Source: Noviherbaspirillum_A sp047237965
Lineage (GTDB): Bacteria > Pseudomonadota > Gammaproteobacteria > Burkholderiales > Burkholderiaceae_D
Length of the DNA stretch: 64,000 bases
Assembly (NCBI RefSeq): GCF_047237965.1
Contig: NZ_JBDFLX010000001.1
Location: 1,240,001-1,304,000 of the forward strand
Direction of reading: 5' to 3'
The position numbers and the translations under genes are program-made. The notes under the pieces were generated by a model. That model worked only from the letters and a program-made list of their open reading frames with translations. It did not search any database and had not been told where the DNA came from. Of the stretch, positions 55,071-63,271 are shown one piece after another; position 1 is the stretch's first letter; every line of letters begins with the position of its first letter.

Positions 55071-55847
55071 TCAATCGCGCCAGGAGGTGTCGACCCGGTC
55101 CAGCCGGCGCAGCAGCCCCGGCCATGCCAGCATGCCGCCCTGGGATTTGGTGGCCACCTTGGACTGCCGCATCGCGCCGTCGATTTTGGCTTGCGGGATC
55201 ATGGTCAGCTCGCCGCCGCCGGCCTGGGCGCGGATCTGGATGTTGCAGGCCGCCTCAAAAATGTACATGTTCAGGAAGGCGTCGGCGATGGTCTTGCCGA
55301 CAGTCAGAAGGCCGTGGTTGCGCAACATCAAGTAGGTGTTGCGGCCCAGGTCCTCCACCAGGCGCGGCTTTTCCTCTTCGTTCAATGCCACGCCCTCGTA
55401 GCCGTGATAGCCCAGGCTGGACAGCACGAAGATCGATTGCTGCGACAGCGGCAGCACGCCGTTCTTCTGGGCCGACACCGCCACGCCGTTCAGGCTGTGG
55501 GTATGCAGCACGCACAGCGCGTCATGCCGGACCGCATGCACCGCCGAGTGGATGGTGAAACCGGCCGGATTGACCGGGTAAGGCGAATCGTCCAGCTTGT
55601 TGCCGTGGATATCGATCTTCACCAGCGAAGAAGCGGTGATCTCGTCGAACATTAGGCCGTAGGGATTGATCAGGAACTGGTCTTCGGTGCCGGGCACGCG
55701 CGCAGTGATGTGGGTAAACACCAGGTCGCTCCAGCCAAAGTCCGCCACCAGGCGATAGCAGGCGGCCAGGTCCTGGCGGACTTGCCATTCCTCCGCCGAG
55801 ACGCGCTCGCGCAAGGAAGGAAAGCTCAGGGTTTCGGGTGCGTTCAT
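55071..55847 (-). CDS. Class II aldolase/adducin family protein
   Basis: A 258-residue member of the class II aldolase/adducin family, zinc enzymes that include fuculose-phosphate aldolase and sugar epimerases. The zinc histidines lie in VLHTHSLNGVAV and LMLRNHGLLTVG. The start at 55847 (MNAPETLSF) has GAGAGA upstream; two ATGs slightly further upstream are possible. It leads the operon with the HD protein, divergent from the Crp/Fnr gene, which could regulate it. Adducin-like members of this form often lack known substrates. Confidence 0.88.
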   Translation of the reverse strand: MNAPETLSFPSLRERVSAEEWQVRQDLAACYRLVADFGWSDLVFTHITARVPGTEDQFLINPYGLMFDEITASSLVKIDIHGNKLDDSPYPVNPAGFTIHSAVHAVRHDALCVLHTHSLNGVAVSAQKNGVLPLSQQSIFVLSSLGYHGYEGVALNEEEKPRLVEDLGRNTYLMLRNHGLLTVGKTIADAFLNMYIFEAACNIQIRAQAGGGELTMIPQAKIDGAMRQSKVATKSQGGMLAWPGLLRRLDRVDTSWRD

Positions 55848-55977
55848 ATCGGTCTCTCTCATGTCTGTCAAAATACGGGCGCCGCCGCCGGCCGCGCGCT
55901 TCGGTTGTTCTTCGAACCGTGGCCGACAAGTATCGGCGCAGTACAGGTGCCCAGACTGTCAACTCTTTAACATTTGC

Positions 55978-56796
55978 ATGCCCTCACCCGCCAAATCCGA
56001 TATCGACAAGGCCGACCTGCTGCGCGAGTCCTGGCTGGCCGACCTGCCAGACGATGTCATCAACGAAGCCGCCCGCTGCGGCTCGCTGCGGCTCTACGCC
56101 GACGCCGAGCTGGTGCATGCCCGCGGCGACGCCTGCGATGGCTTCTACACCATCGCCAGCGGATCGGTGCGCTTCACCCGGGCTACCGCGGACGGCCATA
56201 CCACCACCATCGCCGTGATGGAGCGACCCAACTGGTTCGGCGAGATCTCGATGTTCGACGGCCTGCCGCGCACGCATGACGGCCATGCCGCTGGCCCGAC
56301 CGTCCTGCTGTATCACGCCCGCACCGATTTCCACCGGCTGCTGATGCGGCACCCGGCAATCTATGAGCGCTTCGCCCGCATGCTGGCGCTGCGCCTGCGG
56401 GCAACCTTCGACCTGGTCGAAGAGGCGGCCGTGGCGCCGCTGGCGCAGCGCCTGGCGCGCCGGCTGCTGGAACTGGCGCAGCTGCAGCCGTCGGCCATGT
56501 CGGCCGCCGTGATTCCCCGCGGGCGGGAAGTGCCGCTGACCCAGGAGGAACTGGGCCATCTGCTGGGCAAGTCGCGCCAGAGCATTGCCAAGCAGCTGCG
56601 GCTATGGGAGCAGGAAGGCCTGGTGCAGACCAAATACGGACGGGTGTTCATCGAGGACCCGCAGGCCCTTACCCGTATTGCCTATCCGGATGGCCGCATG
56701 GGCCGCCGGGCACGAAAGGCGGCGCAGGCGGTCTCACCTTCAGCAAGCGACGCCGATGTCGCGCACAACAGGACACTCAATGACAGCAAATACTGA
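55978..56796 (+). CDS. Crp/Fnr-family transcriptional regulator
   Basis: A 272-residue regulator with an N-terminal cyclic-nucleotide-binding fold (residues ~20-135, FGEISMFDGLPRTHD) and a C-terminal winged helix (LTQEELGHLLGKSRQSIAK as recognition region). The residues that bind cAMP in Crp are not conserved. The ATG at 55978 fits family length but has a weak ribosome site; an ATG at 55861 would add 39 residues including C-x2-C-x5-C. Divergent from the aldolase gene; overlaps selO by 17 bases. Confidence 0.9.
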   Translation: MPSPAKSDIDKADLLRESWLADLPDDVINEAARCGSLRLYADAELVHARGDACDGFYTIASGSVRFTRATADGHTTTIAVMERPNWFGEISMFDGLPRTHDGHAAGPTVLLYHARTDFHRLLMRHPAIYERFARMLALRLRATFDLVEEAAVAPLAQRLARRLLELAQLQPSAMSAAVIPRGREVPLTQEELGHLLGKSRQSIAKQLRLWEQEGLVQTKYGRVFIEDPQALTRIAYPDGRMGRRARKAAQAVSPSASDADVAHNRTLNDSKY

Positions 56797-58285
56797 ATCA
56801 GCCACGAAACCCACTATCGACCAGCTGCCGCTGGAACATTCCTACGCCGCCCTGCCGCCCGCCTTTTATACCCGGCTTCAACCTACGCCGCTCAGCAAGC
56901 CCTATATGGTGTGCGGCAGTGCGTCGGCGGCTGCGTTGATCGGCCTGGACCCGGCCGAGTTCAACAGGCAGGAATTCATCGACGTGTTCAGCGGCAACAG
57001 CGTCCTGCCGCAATCGCAGCCGCTGGCGGCGGTCTACTCGGGCCACCAGTTCGGCGTCTGGGCCGGGCAATTGGGCGATGGCCGCGCCATCCTGCTGGGC
57101 GAAGCCGCCGCGCCCGGCTCGCCGCCGCCGGGCCGGCTGGAACTGCAGTTGAAAGGCGCCGGCATGACGCCCTATTCACGGATGGGCGACGGCCGCGCGG
57201 TGCTGCGCTCCTCGATCCGTGAATTCCTCTGTTCCGAGGCCATGGCGGCGCTCGGCGTGCCGACCTCGCGCTCGCTGTGCGTCACCGGCTCCGACCAGCG
57301 CGTCATGCGGGAAACGCCGGAAACCGCCGCGGTGGCCACCCGGATGGCGCCCAGCTTCGTGCGTTTCGGCTCCTTCGAGCACTGGTTCTACCAGGGCCGG
57401 CACGACGACCTCAAGATCCTGGCCGACTATGTGATCGACCGCTGCTATCCCGAATTGCGCGACCATGCGCAGCCCTACCATGCCCTGCTCGGCGAAGTCA
57501 CACGGCGCACCGCGGAGATGATCGCCGGCTGGCAGGCAGTCGGCTTCATGCATGGCGTGATGAACACCGACAACATGTCCATCCTCGGCCTGACCCTGGA
57601 CTACGGCCCGTTCGGCTTCATGGAAGCCTTCAATCCCAAACACATCTGCAACCATACCGACCAGCAGGGTCGCTACGCCTACACCATGCAGCCGCAGATC
57701 GGCCACTGGAATTGCTATGCGCTCGGCCAGGCGCTGCTGCCGTTGATCGGCGATGTCGAGGAGACCAAAGCGGCGCTGTCGGTCTACGAACCGGCCTTCA
57801 AGGCAAGGATGGATGCGCTGCTGCATGCCAAGCTGGGCCTTGGGACGGTCGAGGAAAGCGATAGCGCCCTGTTCGACAGGATGTTTTCCATCATGGCCGA
57901 CAGCCACGTGGACTTCACACTGTTCTTTCGCCATCTCGGCGATCTGCACAGGGACAATGCGTCAGGTGACGAAGCCGTACGGGACTTGTTCATCGATCGC
58001 GCCGCTTTCGATGACTGGGCAGTACAATACCGCGCAAGGTTGCTCAGAGAAAATAGTAACGATGTGCAACGGCGCCTTGCAATGCATCGCGTCAACCCCA
58101 AATATGTGCTTCGAAACTATTTGGCCCAGGTGGCAATCGAAAAGGCCCAGATCAAGGACTTTTCGGAAGTCGCGAGACTGCTGGCGGTGCTGGAACGGCC
58201 GTTTGACGAGCAGCCTGAAAACGAACAGTATGCGGCGCTGCCGCCCGACTGGGCCAGCGAACTGGAAGTCAGCTGTTCTTCCTGA
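56780..58285 (+). CDS. selO: SelO, protein adenylyltransferase (YdiU/UPF0061)
   Basis: A 501-residue pseudokinase-fold enzyme that transfers AMP to protein hydroxyls in redox stress. Landmarks are VYSGHQFGVWAGQLGDGRA, LELQLKGAGMTPYSRMGDG, LRSSIREFLCSEAM and HGVMNTDNMSILGLTLDYG, with the active-site Asp/Asn in the last. The C-terminal Cys (VSCSS) matches the selenocysteine/cysteine position of the family. The ATG overlaps the regulator stop; msrB follows 21 bases later. Confidence 0.96.
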   Translation: MTANTESATKPTIDQLPLEHSYAALPPAFYTRLQPTPLSKPYMVCGSASAAALIGLDPAEFNRQEFIDVFSGNSVLPQSQPLAAVYSGHQFGVWAGQLGDGRAILLGEAAAPGSPPPGRLELQLKGAGMTPYSRMGDGRAVLRSSIREFLCSEAMAALGVPTSRSLCVTGSDQRVMRETPETAAVATRMAPSFVRFGSFEHWFYQGRHDDLKILADYVIDRCYPELRDHAQPYHALLGEVTRRTAEMIAGWQAVGFMHGVMNTDNMSILGLTLDYGPFGFMEAFNPKHICNHTDQQGRYAYTMQPQIGHWNCYALGQALLPLIGDVEETKAALSVYEPAFKARMDALLHAKLGLGTVEESDSALFDRMFSIMADSHVDFTLFFRHLGDLHRDNASGDEAVRDLFIDRAAFDDWAVQYRARLLRENSNDVQRRLAMHRVNPKYVLRNYLAQVAIEKAQIKDFSEVARLLAVLERPFDEQPENEQYAALPPDWASELEVSCSS

Positions 58286-58306
58286 AACAGGAAAGCGAGA
58301 GAGACC

Positions 58307-58723
58307 ATGACCGAGAAAGTCAGGAAAACCGATGCCGAATGGCGTCAGATGCTGGACCCGATGGAATACCAGGTCACGCGCCACGCGGCCACCGAACGCG
58401 CCTTCACCGGCCGCTATTGGGATCATCATGAGCATGGCGTCTACACCTGCGTCTGCTGCGGCACGCCGCTGTTTGAATCCGATGCGAAGTTTGAGTCCGG
58501 CTGCGGCTGGCCCAGCTACTTCCGTCCGCTGAACCCGGAAAACGTCACCGAGAAGATCGACCGCAGCCACGGCATGGTGCGCACGGAAATCCTGTGCAAT
58601 GTCTGCGACGCCCATCTCGGCCATGTCTTTCCCGACGGCCCGCCGCCCACCGGGCTGCGCTACTGCATCAACTCCGCCTCGCTGCGGTTCGATCCCACAC
58701 CGGAACAGGGGCCTGGCCGATGA
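58307..58723 (+). CDS. msrB: Peptide-methionine (R)-S-oxide reductase MsrB
   Basis: A 138-residue repair enzyme for R-methionine sulfoxide. Catalytic C120 is in RYCINSASLRF, the likely resolving C66 in SGCGWPSY, and the zinc cysteines are C48/C51 and C97/C100. All are intact. It is between selO and yciB in a tight plus-strand series and shares a redox theme with SelO. AGAGAGA precedes the ATG. Confidence 0.97.
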   Translation: MTEKVRKTDAEWRQMLDPMEYQVTRHAATERAFTGRYWDHHEHGVYTCVCCGTPLFESDAKFESGCGWPSYFRPLNPENVTEKIDRSHGMVRTEILCNVCDAHLGHVFPDGPPPTGLRYCINSASLRFDPTPEQGPGR

Positions 58724-59340
58724 AGTTTCTGTTTGACATGTTCCCGGTCATCCTGTTCTTCGGGGTGTTCAAATGGGGCGAAGGCCATGCCGACGCCGCC
58801 CAGGCCATGGTGGGCCAGTATCTATCCGGGCTGGTATCCGGCGGCAGCGTCGGGCCGGAGCAGGCGCCCATCCTGCTGGCTACCGCGGTGGCCATCATCG
58901 CCACCATCGCGCAGATCGCCTATCTGCTGATCCGCGGCCGCAAGGTCGACGGCATGCTCTGGGTGTCGCTGGCCATCATCGTGGTGTTTGGCGGCGCCAC
59001 CATCTATTTCCATAACGAGGCCTTCATCAAGTGGAAGCCGACCGTGCTGTACTGGGTGTTTGCGGTGGTGCTGATCGGCGCCCAGGTCACGATGGGCAAA
59101 AACCTGATCCGCCTGATGATGAAGGCGCAGATCGACCTGCCCGACCCGGTATGGACCAGGCTGAACCTGGCCTGGGCCGGCTTTTTCGCTGCGATGGGCG
59201 CGCTCAACCTGTATATCGCGTTCAACTTTCCGACATCGGTCTGGGTCAACTTCAAGCTGTTCGGCTTCATGGGCCTGATGATCGCCTTCGTAGTCGCGCA
59301 GACCATGTTCCTGTCCAAGTACATCAAGGATCCGGGATGA
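58720..59340 (+). CDS. yciB: YciB/IspZ-type inner-membrane protein (septation protein A)
   Basis: A 206-residue membrane protein starting MKFLFDMFPVILFFGVFKW, the family hallmark, with about five helices and FFAAMGALNLYIAFNFPTSV near residue 160. E. coli YciB influences cell envelope synthesis and division. The ATG overlaps the msrB stop (ATGA). A BolA-like gene overlaps its end. Confidence 0.95.
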   Translation: MKFLFDMFPVILFFGVFKWGEGHADAAQAMVGQYLSGLVSGGSVGPEQAPILLATAVAIIATIAQIAYLLIRGRKVDGMLWVSLAIIVVFGGATIYFHNEAFIKWKPTVLYWVFAVVLIGAQVTMGKNLIRLMMKAQIDLPDPVWTRLNLAWAGFFAAMGALNLYIAFNFPTSVWVNFKLFGFMGLMIAFVVAQTMFLSKYIKDPG

Positions 59341-59615
59341 ACCGCATCGACCGCATGACCGCCTTGCTGCAGGCTTCCCTGGCGCCGCTGGAATGCCGGA
59401 TCGAGGACGATTCGGCGCTGCATGCCGGCCATGCCGGCGCCGCCTCGGGCGGTGGACATTACCGGCTGCGTCTCGTATCCTCGCGCTTTGAAGGTCAGTC
59501 AAGAATTATGCGTCACCGGCTGGTGTATGATGCGCTGCAAGAAATGATGCAGCAGGAAATCCATGCGCTCGCCATCACCGCCCTGACACCCGCCGAAGCC
59601 GGCGCGGCACTGTAG
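59337..59615 (+). CDS. BolA-family protein
   Basis: A 92-residue BolA-like protein; BolA proteins pair with monothiol glutaredoxins and bind iron-sulfur clusters. It contains the conserved HYRLRLVSSRFEGQSRIMRHRLVYD, read across strands and helix, with an Ala/Gly-rich stretch before it. The ATG overlaps the yciB stop by four bases. In betaproteobacteria the yciB-bolA-ppiC order is common. Confidence 0.9.
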   Translation: MNRIDRMTALLQASLAPLECRIEDDSALHAGHAGAASGGGHYRLRLVSSRFEGQSRIMRHRLVYDALQEMMQQEIHALAITALTPAEAGAAL

Positions 59616-59673
59616 CCGCCCTTTCGTTACGTATCAATCCCGCAATATTATTTCCCCAACTCAAGGAACAGAC

Positions 59674-60450
59674 ATGACCTTAAAACCCGCTCGCCTGCTC
59701 GTCTTTCTTCTCGCAACTGCCGCAGTGCCTGCAATGGCCCAGAACCTCGCAGTTGTCAATGGCAAGCCGGTACCTTCGTCCCGCGCGGACGCCATGATCA
59801 AGCAGATGGCAGCGCAGGGCCAGCAGGACTCGCCGCAGCTGCGCGCGATGGTCAAGGAAGAACTGGTCAACCGCGAAATCCTGATGCAGGAAGCCGACAA
59901 GCTGGGCCTGTCGTCCTCGCCGGAAGTGAAGAACCAGATGGAAATGGCCCGCCAGTCCATCGTCATTCGCGCGCTGGTCGCCGACTATGTGAAGAAGAAC
60001 CCGGTCAGCGAAGCCGACATGAAGGCCGAATATGACAAGTTCAAGGCTCAGGCCGGCGACAAGGAATACCATGCCCGCCACATCCTGGTGGAAAAGGAAG
60101 AGGACGCCAAGGCCATCATCGCCAAGCTGAAGGCGGGCGCCAAGTTCGAAGACCTGGCCAAGCAATCCAAGGACACCGGTTCCGCAGCCAATGGCGGCGA
60201 CCTCGACTGGGCGCCGCCGAGCGCTTTCGTCAAGCCGTTCTCCGACGCCATGACCTCGCTGCAGAAGGGCCAGATCACCGAGACCCCGGTGCAGACCCAG
60301 TTCGGCTACCACGTGATCAAGCTGGAAGATTCCCGTGCGGCCAAGGTGCCGTCGTTCGAGGAAGTCAAGCCACAGATCGCCGAGTCGCTGCAGCAGCAGA
60401 AGCTCCAGGCATATCAGCAGGAACTGAAGAAGAAGGCAAAGATCCAGTAA
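59674..60450 (+). CDS. Periplasmic parvulin-type peptidyl-prolyl isomerase
   Basis: A 258-residue PpiC/SurA-like folding factor. A signal peptide (MTLKPARLLVFLLATAAVPA, cleavage near AMA-QN) is followed by an N-terminal helical chaperone region (~25-130), a parvulin domain (~135-225: ARHILVEKEEDAKAII, GGDLDW, FGYHVIKLED) and a Gln/Lys-rich helix. AAGGAACAG precedes the ATG. It ends the plus-strand series with a strong terminator. Confidence 0.95.
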   Translation: MTLKPARLLVFLLATAAVPAMAQNLAVVNGKPVPSSRADAMIKQMAAQGQQDSPQLRAMVKEELVNREILMQEADKLGLSSSPEVKNQMEMARQSIVIRALVADYVKKNPVSEADMKAEYDKFKAQAGDKEYHARHILVEKEEDAKAIIAKLKAGAKFEDLAKQSKDTGSAANGGDLDWAPPSAFVKPFSDAMTSLQKGQITETPVQTQFGYHVIKLEDSRAAKVPSFEEVKPQIAESLQQQKLQAYQQELKKKAKIQ

Positions 60451-60480
60451 AACGCGCTTCGCTTCAGCGGCAAAATCGAC

Positions 60481-60514
60481 AAGCCCCGTCCTTTATCAGG
60501 ACGGGGCTTTTTTT
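60481..60514 (+). terminator. Rho-independent terminator of the isomerase gene
   Basis: AAGCCCCGTCC (60481-60491) pairs with GGACGGGGCTT (60499-60509), an 11-pair perfect stem with a seven-base loop, followed by a T tract to 60514. Confidence 0.95.
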
Positions 60515-60646
60515 ATCGACCTGCAGGCAATGGATGCGCCGTTGCGGGTAGCACGGGGCGCTCACATTCATGACAGCAGGATGCTGTCCGGCCCTGCCTT
60601 GCCTACCCAGGTCGTGGAAAAACCTGCGGATCGCTGCGCACCACCG

Positions 60647-61870
60647 CTATGCCGTGGGCGCGTTTTTGCGCAGGCCCTGCGCCAGCTTGGCGATGATCGG
60701 CGAGGCCAATGCTGCCAGTGCCGCAATCGCCGCCGAGACATAGCCCACATTGCCGATGCCCCAGGCCGTGATGCTGACGCCGCCGATCACGGCGCCGAGT
60801 GCGATGCCGCCGTTTGCCGCCGACACATTGATCGTGCCTGCCAGGGCCTGGGAACCGGACGCGGCCTTCATCACGCGGATCTGGCAGATCGGATACAGGG
60901 CAGTATTCGCAATGCCCCAGACGCACAGCGCGATGGCAAAGCCGAAGCCGAATCCGGCCAATGCCGTGCTCGCAGCCATGCCCAACGCAAGCACGATGCT
61001 GAAGACAGCCGTGGTTGCAAGCGGCTTTTTGTCCACACAGAGTCCTCCAAGCCAGTTCCCGAACAGGCCGACGGCGCCGAATCCCATCAGCCACCAGCCG
61101 ACACGTGCGGGTTCGATCCCTGCAGACTTCTCCAGCATCTCGGCCAGATAGGTATAACCGGTGAACATGGCGGTGAAGACCAAGATAGACAACAGCACAT
61201 TTGCGACGAAAAACGGGCTTTTGAATATCCTGGCCTGTTCCCTCATGGCGACAGGATGCGCTGCCCGCACCGTCGGCATGCTGATCGCCATGAGGACCGC
61301 TACGGCGAGCGACAGCACAGCCAGCAGCGCGAACGCGCCGCGCCAGCCGAACGCATCCGAAGCAAGGGTGCCAAGGGGAATGCCGAACAGCATCGCGGCG
61401 GAGATGCCCAGGTAGACCACCGACACGGCGCGTCCGCTCTTGCCCGGCCCGGCGATCTGCGCTGCCGTCTCGCTTGCCGTTCCCCAGAAAACCGGAAGCG
61501 CAAGAGCGGGGACCAGGCGCGCCACGGCGAGTACCCAGATATTGGGCGCTACCGCCGCCAGGCCGTTCGCAGCGGCAAACAAGGCCAGGATGGCGATGAA
61601 CAGGCGCTTGCGGTCAAAGGCAGCGAGCCAGGCCGTCAGAAACGGGCCGCACAGCATCACGACGACGGCGAACAGGGTCACCAGCTGGCCGGCGGTGGCG
61701 GCTGAAATGCCCAGGTCGCGTGCGAGCGCCGGCAGGAGCCCGACGATCAGGAATTCCGTGGTGACGATGACGAACGCCGCCACGGCAAGAATGGCGATCG
61801 ACAGGGAAGCGCCCTTTACCGGCGCAAAGGCGGATGGCGCGTCGGCACTGCGAGAATGGATAGTAGACAT
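60647..61870 (-). CDS. MFS transporter, arabinose-efflux/drug-efflux type
   Basis: A 407-residue major facilitator protein with twelve predicted helices, starting MSTIHSRSADAPSAF before the first helix (LSIAILAVAAFVIVTTEFLI). The GLLPALARDLGISAATAGQL segment and the loop GRAVSVVYLGISAAM are typical of the AraJ/YdhP group that export sugars or drugs. The ATG at 61870 is taken as start because the first helix follows; the ribosome site is weak. Divergent from a LysR gene, probably its regulator. Confidence 0.92.
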   Translation of the reverse strand: MSTIHSRSADAPSAFAPVKGASLSIAILAVAAFVIVTTEFLIVGLLPALARDLGISAATAGQLVTLFAVVVMLCGPFLTAWLAAFDRKRLFIAILALFAAANGLAAVAPNIWVLAVARLVPALALPVFWGTASETAAQIAGPGKSGRAVSVVYLGISAAMLFGIPLGTLASDAFGWRGAFALLAVLSLAVAVLMAISMPTVRAAHPVAMREQARIFKSPFFVANVLLSILVFTAMFTGYTYLAEMLEKSAGIEPARVGWWLMGFGAVGLFGNWLGGLCVDKKPLATTAVFSIVLALGMAASTALAGFGFGFAIALCVWGIANTALYPICQIRVMKAASGSQALAGTINVSAANGGIALGAVIGGVSITAWGIGNVGYVSAAIAALAALASPIIAKLAQGLRKNAPTA

Positions 61871-61912
61871 CAGATTTTGCTCTAGGAAACACGAACGCCA
61901 TGATATAAGAGA

Positions 61913-61923
61913 CGGAAATTCCG
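61913..61923. promoter_or_regulatory. Candidate LysR operator in the divergent gap
   Basis: CGGAAATTCCG is an 11-base inverted repeat in the 109-base region between the MFS and LysR genes. It resembles an interrupted palindrome to which a LysR dimer could bind, but T-N11-A positions were not established. Confidence 0.35.
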
Positions 61924-61979
61924 CTGTTGGATGTAAAATCCTCTTCTTCATAGAATTAAAATCCACAATTAGGCGAAAC

Positions 61980-62912
61980 ATGACCCCTGCTGACCGCCTG
62001 AAGGGCCTGGAAACGTTCGTTGCAGTGGCAGAGGCCGGTAGCTTTACCGCTGCGGCCAAGCGCCTGAACCTGACTAATTCCGCAGTCGGCAAGGCCATCG
62101 CCCGGCTGGAGGCCCGGCTGAACCGGCAGCTTTTCGATAGAACCACACGCCGGCTGGAGATGACGGATGCCGGCGAGGTTTTCTACAAGACCTGCATACG
62201 CGTGCTCGAGGAACTGGAACTGGCGGAACGCACGCTGTCGGCAGAGCAGATTGCGCCATCGGGTCGTCTGCGCATCGATTTCCCGGCGACATTCGGCCGG
62301 CTGCGCGGCATGCCGGCGTTATTGGACTTTGCAAGAGCGTATCCGGACGTCACCCCGAATGTGTCGTTCACCGACAGGTTCGTCGATCTGATCGAAGATG
62401 GGCTGGACGTTGTCGTCAGGATAGGCGGAGCCGATTCGTGGCCGCCGACCCTCGGCTACCGCTATCTGGGAAACGAGGAGCTGATTTTCTGTGCGTCCCC
62501 GGCTTACCTGTCGGAACACGGCGAGCCAACGTCAATCAAGGCGCTGCTCGGTCATCATGCCGTGCTGTATGGACGGGCGGATGGCAGCACCGGTCCGTGG
62601 CTGATCAGGGACGGAAGCCAGCCCGTGGCGCGGCAGCAGGTCGACGGCCGGATCGTGCTGGGCCACGCCGAAGCGCAGGTCGCTTCGGTCGAGGCGGGTT
62701 TCGGCATTGCCCAGCTTGCGACGTGGCTGGTAGAGCGACAGATCCGCGAGGGCACGCTGGTCAAGATCCTGCCGGACCTTGCGACGCAGGGAGCGCCCCT
62801 GCATATCGTCTGGCAGCGCAGCCGGCAACATTCGCCGAAGGTGCAGGCGCTCATCGCCCACTTTGCCGCCTCGCTCAGAATCGGGCCGGATGGTGGAGAC
62901 GCGCAAGGCTAG
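61980..62912 (+). CDS. LysR-family transcriptional regulator
   Basis: A 310-residue regulator with the N-terminal winged helix (FVAVAEAGSFTAAAKRLNLT, then SAVGKAIARLE) and a C-terminal effector-binding domain (LRIDFPATFGRLRGMPALL, residues ~90-300). The ATG follows AGGCG. It is divergent from the MFS gene, the usual layout for local control. The effector is unknown. Confidence 0.95.
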   Translation: MTPADRLKGLETFVAVAEAGSFTAAAKRLNLTNSAVGKAIARLEARLNRQLFDRTTRRLEMTDAGEVFYKTCIRVLEELELAERTLSAEQIAPSGRLRIDFPATFGRLRGMPALLDFARAYPDVTPNVSFTDRFVDLIEDGLDVVVRIGGADSWPPTLGYRYLGNEELIFCASPAYLSEHGEPTSIKALLGHHAVLYGRADGSTGPWLIRDGSQPVARQQVDGRIVLGHAEAQVASVEAGFGIAQLATWLVERQIREGTLVKILPDLATQGAPLHIVWQRSRQHSPKVQALIAHFAASLRIGPDGGDAQG

Positions 62913-63271
62913 GAGTCCGGCACCCTTGCCTGTCCGTGCCATCTTCTACCGGCTGGTCAAGGGCCTTGCGGCGCTGGCGTTCTGTCTGAAGCGCTCCCGA
63001 CTCTCCGACATATGCGATTGAAAGCCTCGGCGTGGCGTTCAGCCGGAAACCGGCCCCGTAACGATTGTGCGATTGGCAAACCGTTCTCAATCCCGGCCGA
63101 TTGTCGGCAAACCACCGGTCCTGCCCGTTCCTGGTGCAGCGGGAACGGGTAGTCCTGCTTTCATCGCTTCATGCAAACCAGTAAAGTCCTTTTTATTTGC
63201 ACCGCTCCCTTTAGCGCGTCACCCAGTTTCCGTTAACGATGACATCTGCTTCCCGCTTTCACTGGACAGCC
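62913..63271. other. Intergenic region before the ankyrin protein gene
   Basis: About 360 bases without a supportable gene. A hairpin pairs CCCGTTCC (63124-63131) with GGAACGGG (63142-63149). TAAAGTCC at 63182 followed 11 bases later by ACCGCTCC loosely recalls a flagellar sigma-28 promoter, not strong enough to call. The stretch probably holds the promoter for the next gene. Confidence 0.4.
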
